From contig CBDFLT010000009.1 of assembly GCA_965249225.1 (NCBI GenBank), positions 372,001-436,000 of the forward strand: DNA of 64,000 bases. Reading direction: 5' to 3'. Shown here piece by piece: positions 60,701-64,000 of this stretch. This DNA is from CBDFLT01 sp965249225. GTDB lineage: Bacteria > Chloroflexota > Dehalococcoidia > Lucifugimonadales > G963668185. The notes under the pieces were generated by a model, which made no database searches, was not told the origin of the DNA, and saw only the letters and a program-made list of their open reading frames with translations. Position 1 is the stretch's first letter; every line of letters begins with the position of its first letter. A program made the translations under genes and the position numbers.

Positions 60701-61085
60701 TAACTGTGCTGGTGGCGATGGCGGTGAATGCACCACCACCCACCGCGACCCAGCCATCCTTGATCCTGAAGTCGTCACCCGCCGGGATTGAGGTCTCAAG
60801 ATTGCCCCACGTGGCCGTGCCGGACAGAGTGGTCTCAAGGGCGTCGTCCTGGACGTAAAAATTACCGAATACATCCGCCTTAAGGAAGTCGGTGTCGTCG
60901 GCGCTGGAGGTGGACCACTCCACATCGTCTTCAAGGACTGAGACCGCCATGGGCGCACTTGAGGAATCAAGGACGCCTAGGTTGCCTAGGTCGACTTGCT
61001 TGGCCAGGACCGATCCGATGCCGAAGGCACCTACCAACAGTCCGATCGCTATAACAATGGAGAAGAGCCTGAATGACTTCTTCAC
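57732..61085 (-). CDS. large secreted surface (S-layer-like) protein
   Basis: 1117 residues, GTG start 61085 with GGGGGT upstream. Signal peptide 1-28 (SIVIAIGLLVGAFGIGSVLA). The long middle is Asp/Thr/Val-rich, made of Ig-like or cadherin-like beta domains: TDISPADEGITNESSPVISFDVTDTGSGISTLD (near 395), a domain with DTVAPLLVEAITGRAWDPNL (near 510), TVTFDPADGDEVQNESPFIRVIFDDDEYV (near 835), and FSIIARDPYEVSIRPGWNLVSMPG near 950. The last 170 residues hold two GWNLV motifs (WNLVSMPG, GWNLVGVSV) and a YWVHGETF/YFVYANEPG pattern, probably a C-terminal attachment module. No SLH, LPXTG or membrane anchor. Aromatic-poor and acidic, consistent with an S-layer or calcium-binding coat. Confidence 0.8.
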   Translation of the reverse strand: MKKSFRLFSIVIAIGLLVGAFGIGSVLAKQVDLGNLGVLDSSSAPMAVSVLEDDVEWSTSSADDTDFLKADVFGNFYVQDDALETTLSGTATWGNLETSIPAGDDFRIKDGWVAVGGGAFTAIATSTVTTEKNYFLLDAASYDSSTTTNTPLVDRPTVTVGTSQPLVQNFSPAAGTFDLITATDARSASNTVAAFDFHLQDRYDGSDTEFERAKVFSTSDPAGEIVQIWEVSDFNASTAVTGETPLLGLDTSGATTSITTLVVPIVDTDGDGDLDNIDITVSVNGIDLGEEGSVFQDFQIDTVNVNTGVITFKDATTEVALPAGSITVAYSVATRDAESQLFRGQVLLSSNAESRGTNDDGIWVQDADMLTVQYLDDDGVVVDTDTIAIDALAPSVTDISPADEGITNESSPVISFDVTDTGSGISTLDAPTAITITINTVPVSSGDPSFQGITNGLRAFFSQGTDWEATSGGFRITDGELFNWEISASDAAGNTTFLTGADALRLTIDTVAPLLVEAITGRAWDPNLAAEDTDEVNTSVRAEFGEPLDPDSVSASDFEVDGVAPSAVIVGTDGSDIYVYLAVAALGPDTTPAVTVVGTVTDLAGNELDFDPDGSGFEVEAALDGLSPTQTARVSLALGVEGDVVTVKVDTDEKLASSGGLLISVQGSAGAVDNGLLDSTSPAPEEFEAELTISAGSATGIYGITVQSTDLGANAIDNMVVVEDEDVSGNDANGDARIVIDSSSVTLSLSLDTGPIADRNLDGDLDGDDVSVRLNGSAVATNRVSVVNASLHTIVLATTTPFTAAASSAVVSYNYISVSDDDPKHWFEIDQSTPTVTFDPADGDEVQNESPFIRVIFDDDEYVGDTFTTVDLTQADVTWPSGTVTDELLSFVADEDGSTWIWAATGLPLGDYTIVASGVDVAGNEVLEETATFSIIARDPYEVSIRPGWNLVSMPGAPADGDINAVITNPKIDAVLAYDPTQVSPWRTATRNSAGAWTGNLTTVNANTGYWVHGETFDAIAVDIPALTAGAAILPPSFAVNQGWNLVGVSVIDIKTLDVDADEYFASIDWARAYTFDTAGNKFISLLPETSTTASSDVVTVGKGYFVYANEPGTVVP

Positions 61086-61261
61086 TGCCTACCCCCTTAA
61101 AGAGTTCCGGGCTTGCCGAATTGAATCCTTTATTGATTAACGAAGAGACACACGACCGCGTGGACGCTGATCCACCCTGGGCCGTGTATCCGGTCTCCAC
61201 ATCGGAGGGCTCAGTTACGGAGGGCCTGGATGACTTCACATCCTTGGCCGAACCCGTAATG

Positions 61262-61290
61262 GTTGTACACTATGCGGTTTAGCTTGTCAA
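61262..61290 (-). promoter_or_regulatory. promoter of the large surface protein
   Basis: On the minus strand TTGACA (61290-61285, perfect), 17-base spacer, TACAAC (61267-61262, four of six). Predicted start near 61255, leader about 170 bases. Confidence 0.65.
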
Positions 61291-61415
61291 GCTACCTCTG
61301 ATAGGTCCGCGATAAGAGGCGCTGAATGCCTCTTCGCAACCCGAATTAAGTCCCACCGCTTCACGAACCTTCACGCGACCGTTCCGCGTGATGACTTCCG
61401 TAAGCCAGACGCCAC

Positions 61416-61443
61416 TATATAGGAGTTTAGAGCGCGTTGTCAA
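61416..61443 (-). promoter_or_regulatory. second upstream promoter, minus strand
   Basis: TTGACA (61443-61438, perfect), 16-base spacer, TATATA (61421-61416). It would add about 150 bases to the leader of the surface protein. Tandem promoters fit a highly expressed gene. The rest of the gap 61086-61711 contains nothing else I can support. Confidence 0.5.
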
Positions 61444-61711
61444 TAGGTTAGCCCGTTACTGTTTGGGAACGTTTCGCCGTCGATGCGTCACCACCTAACG
61501 CCTACTTTGGATTCCCTAATCTTCATTAAAGGTATATATAAGGGATAGAGGCGAGAACCCCGACTCCAGACAGAGGGGCCATCGGCGCACGGGTCAACCA
61601 TTCCCACCCTAGTTTCTTCACCCAGCTGCAAGGTGTCTTAACCACCGACGCCGCACCGGATGTCGGGTGAAGGGTCTCGTCCACCAGCTTTCCGCGTTGT
61701 GATTACGGGCA

Positions 61712-62983
61712 TCACCCCGCGGCATCCTTCCCGAGGTTCTGGAGGAACTCATCGTTATTAGGCGTCTTCCTCCAACGCTCCAGAACCTTTTCGGTGGCCT
61801 CCGAGGCGGTCATGGCATCGGTGGTTACCATGCTGACCATTCTCCTCAGAAGCCATACCTGCTTTATGGTCTCTTCATCCAACAGAAGCTCCTCACGCCG
61901 GGTACCGCTTCGATGGATGTCAACGGCGGGGAAGACTCTCCTCTCGGCCAACTTACGGTCCAGGTGGACCTCCATATTCCCCGTGCCTTTGAATTCCTCA
62001 TAGATGACGTCGTCCATACGGCTGCCGGTGTCGACGATGCAGGCCGCTAGTATGGTGAGGCTGCCGCCATCTTCGGCATTTCGGGCCGCGCCGAAGAACT
62101 TCTTGGGTGGATATAGAGCCACCGGATCGATACCGCCCGACAGCGTTCGGCCGCTGGTCGGAACCGCCAGGTTATAGGCGCGGGTCAGACGTGTGATGCT
62201 GTCCAGCAGTATGCAGACGTCCTTGCCGGCCTCAACTAGTCGCTTGGCGCGCTCCAGGACCAGCTCGGCCACCCGGGTGTGGTCCTCGACCGGTTCATCA
62301 AAGGTGGAGCTGAAGACCTCCCCCACGATGGACCGCTTCATGTCGGTGACCTCTTCCGGACGCTCGCCGATCAGCGCCACCATCAGGTCAATGTCGGGTG
62401 CGTTGGCTGTGATGCCGTTGGCGATGTCCTTAAGAAGGGTCGTCTTGCCCGCCTTGGGAGGCGACACGATGAGCCCCCGCTGTCCACGGCCGACCGGAGC
62501 CAGGAGGTCAATCACACGGGTGGAAAGATTTTCCGCGGTGGTCTCGAGCTTGATGCGCTCTTGCGGGAAGATCGGAGTCAGGCTTTCGAAGTTTGGACGA
62601 GCGCGGGCTGATTCAGGGTCGATGTCGTTGACCGACTCGACCCTTACAAGCCCGAAGTACCTTTCCCCATCTTTTGGAGGGCGCACCTGTCCAGCGACTT
62701 CGTCGCCGGTCCTGAGGCCGAACCGTCTGATCTGGGACTGGGAAACGTAAACATCGCCAGTCCCTGGGCCGCTACTGTTATGGCGCAGGAATCCGTACCC
62801 TTCGTTGACTATGGACAGGATTCCACTGGCCATGATACTGCCATGCTCCTCCGCATAGGCGTGAAGGACCTTCATAAGCAGATCATGCCTCTTGGGCACA
62901 GACCCGTCTTCTATTACGCCCATTTCCTGAGCCAGCTGGGCCAACTCTTCGTTGGTTTTCGATTGCAGCTCGGTTAGATCCAT
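61712..62983 (-). CDS. rho: transcription termination factor Rho
   Basis: 423 residues from ATG 62983 (GGAGAGG five bases upstream; earlier in-frame ATGs lack one). N-terminal helical domain 1-45, cold-shock RNA-binding domain about 50-125 (GYGFLRHNS, DVYVSQSQIRRFGLRTGD), ATPase with Walker A SPPKAGKTTLLKDIAN, LMVALIGERPEEVTDM, Walker B region CILLDSITRLTRAYN, and the secondary RNA-binding Q/R-loop segment SGRTLSGGIDP. Hexameric helicase. No long disordered insertion as in actinobacterial Rho. 250 bases after the transaldolase gene. Confidence 0.96.
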   Translation of the reverse strand: MDLTELQSKTNEELAQLAQEMGVIEDGSVPKRHDLLMKVLHAYAEEHGSIMASGILSIVNEGYGFLRHNSSGPGTGDVYVSQSQIRRFGLRTGDEVAGQVRPPKDGERYFGLVRVESVNDIDPESARARPNFESLTPIFPQERIKLETTAENLSTRVIDLLAPVGRGQRGLIVSPPKAGKTTLLKDIANGITANAPDIDLMVALIGERPEEVTDMKRSIVGEVFSSTFDEPVEDHTRVAELVLERAKRLVEAGKDVCILLDSITRLTRAYNLAVPTSGRTLSGGIDPVALYPPKKFFGAARNAEDGGSLTILAACIVDTGSRMDDVIYEEFKGTGNMEVHLDRKLAERRVFPAVDIHRSGTRREELLLDEETIKQVWLLRRMVSMVTTDAMTASEATEKVLERWRKTPNNDEFLQNLGKDAAG

Positions 62984-63232
62984 GATCCTCTCCAGCATCC
63001 TGGTCACGAAGCCCAGTCTACTTCTTCAATTGAAGTCGCCGACTTAGAATCGCGGAATATCAGATTCCCTTGTCAAGAGTTCGGGATAATCGCGGAACCG
63101 ACCTTACACCATGAACCTAACAGGTGGGGAGGTCTGCCTCAGGTCGGAAAGTCGCGGGTAGCCTAACGTCGTCACACAAAACGCCTGTCTAACTTCAAGA
63201 CCTGTCTAGAGCTCGGACGGATGGAACAGTCG

Positions 63233-63886
63233 CTAGCCCGCTTTCTCCCAGTCCTGGGTGAACCTTGCCAGACCCACGTCGGTCAACGGGTGGTGGGTCA
63301 TCAGGGTAAGGACTTTGAAAGGAACGGTAGCGATATGGGCCCCGGCCTTGGCTGCCATGACGCAGTGGAGAGGATGGCGGATGCTCGCCGCCATCACCTC
63401 GGTCGCAATCTGGTGTTGTTTGAAGACCGACACCAACTCTTTGACTATCTCCATGCCGTCGTGACCAGCGTCGTCCAGGCGGCCTATGAAAGGGCTCACA
63501 TAGTTCGCCCCGGCCTGGACTCCCAAGATCGCCTGATTGATTGAAAAACATAGAGTCTGGTTTATCTGGACTCCCTCGCCGGAGAGCTGCGCCATGGCCT
63601 GGAAACCATCTCGGGTGCTGGGGAGCTTGACGACCACATTGGGATGCCACTTTGAGATGCCCCAGCCCTCCTCGATCATCGCCTCCGTCTCCTCTGAGAC
63701 TACCTCTACCGAGATCGGCCCATCAACCGTATCGGCTATCTCTAGCACCGCTTCTCTGTACTTTTCGGGAGTACCAATGCCTTCTTGGGCCGCGAGCGAG
63801 GGGTTGGTGGTGACACCGCTGACGACGCCCATCCTGGCTGCTTGGTGGATTTCGTCGAGATTAGCCGTGTCGAGGAAGATACGCAC
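63233..63886 (-). CDS. tal: transaldolase / fructose-6-phosphate aldolase-like
   Basis: 217 residues from GTG 63886, nine bases after AAGGAG; the frame opens at 63913 but the GTG gives the normal start MRIFLDTANLDEIHQAA. Small-type transaldolase: GVTTNPSLAAQEG (24-36), HPNVVVKLPSTRDGFQAM with Schiff-base Lys87, NQTLCFSINQAILGVQAGANYVSPFIGRLDDAGHDG-type stretch (108-140), AGAHIATVPFKVLTLMTHHPLTDVGLARFTQDW at the end. Transfers dihydroxyacetone units or performs aldol cleavage; the two activities are not separable by sequence here. Confidence 0.93.
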   Translation of the reverse strand: MRIFLDTANLDEIHQAARMGVVSGVTTNPSLAAQEGIGTPEKYREAVLEIADTVDGPISVEVVSEETEAMIEEGWGISKWHPNVVVKLPSTRDGFQAMAQLSGEGVQINQTLCFSINQAILGVQAGANYVSPFIGRLDDAGHDGMEIVKELVSVFKQHQIATEVMAASIRHPLHCVMAAKAGAHIATVPFKVLTLMTHHPLTDVGLARFTQDWEKAG

Positions 63887-63913
63887 AGGGGGGAACTCCT
63901 TGCATGGTACCAT

Positions 63914-64000
63914 GCGGGAAGGTCTTCGTCTACACCTTTGTCTGTACCTTTGAGCCCAAATTAGACGCCTGAAACGGCAACGGGTGCTGTCCGCCCTCTC
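63914..64000. other. window end, no gene assigned
   Basis: About 87 bases upstream of the transaldolase gene. One minus-strand frame ends with a stop near 63990, so a gene ending here is possible, but it is too short to judge. Confidence 0.25.

Noticed and set aside
1..64000. tRNA, rRNA, CRISPR, insertion sequence or prophage
   Set aside because: Intergenic regions were scanned by eye for TPsiC-like GGTTCGAATCC, regularly spaced repeats and transposase motifs; none found.

Overview
The window reads as a gene-dense bacterial chromosome segment, GC-rich, with no plasmid, phage, rRNA or CRISPR signal. My best guess at the source is a Chloroflexota bacterium of the Dehalococcoidia/SAR202 type. 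The guess rests on F420 biosynthesis genes beside an LLM flavin enzyme, a ThyX-type thymidylate synthase of double length, Thr-Pro-rich lipoprotein linkers, and a large surface protein ending in repeated GWNLV motifs. There is no rRNA to confirm it.

Layout. 1-9.7 kb: fragment of an unknown gene, an OmpR-type regulator with a degenerate receiver, a zinc-ribbon membrane protein, fmt, a Y-family polymerase, a ThDP enzyme divergent from a stand-alone Lrp ligand-binding domain, and a btuF-btuC-btuD cobalamin importer behind a cobalamin riboswitch with an intrinsic terminator. 9.5-22.4 kb: gyrB, a DUF1015 protein, ligA, an LLM oxidoreductase with cofC and cofD, recF (apparently starting at ATT), and an ECF sigma/anti-sigma pair. 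22.5-28.5 kb: a surface protein, then a three-gene unit of a peroxiredoxin with an in-frame TGA exactly at the peroxidatic cysteine (a selenoprotein), an LppX/LprG-type lipoprotein and a DHA2 MFS transporter; then an NmrA-like reductase and small enzyme divergent from a MarR regulator. 28.5-35 kb: a lpdA-pdhA-pdhB-E2-thyX run. 35-42 kb: hydrolase, cupin, and a pantothenate operon (P1 peptidase, DUF2520 reductase, panB, panC, surE) led by a sigma70 promoter and a classical terminator/antiterminator. 42-48 kb: duplicated NIPSNAP genes, a thiolase-like/OB-fold pair, a HAD phosphatase, a DUF971 protein, and a trypsin-like secreted protease beside a small paralogue of its own N-terminal domain. 48-56.5 kb: an ornithine-carbamoyltransferase-like gene, der, plsY, gpsA, a broken rsmE, prmA, dnaJ and hrcA. 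56.5-64 kb: two surface proteins, rho and a transaldolase.

The most noteworthy items are the UGA-containing peroxiredoxin, coupled to a lipoprotein-exporter pair resembling the mycobacterial LprG-P55 module, and the attenuator leader of the pan operon. TGA and TAG both terminate ordinary genes here (fmt, recF and der end in TGA), so the internal TGA in the peroxiredoxin is a specific exception and the internal TAG in rsmE is a lesion. Several start codons (recF ATT, panC ATA/ATC, E2 CTG) appear non-canonical when judged by protein family alignment. All functions are inferred from reading the sequence; no database search or folding program was run.
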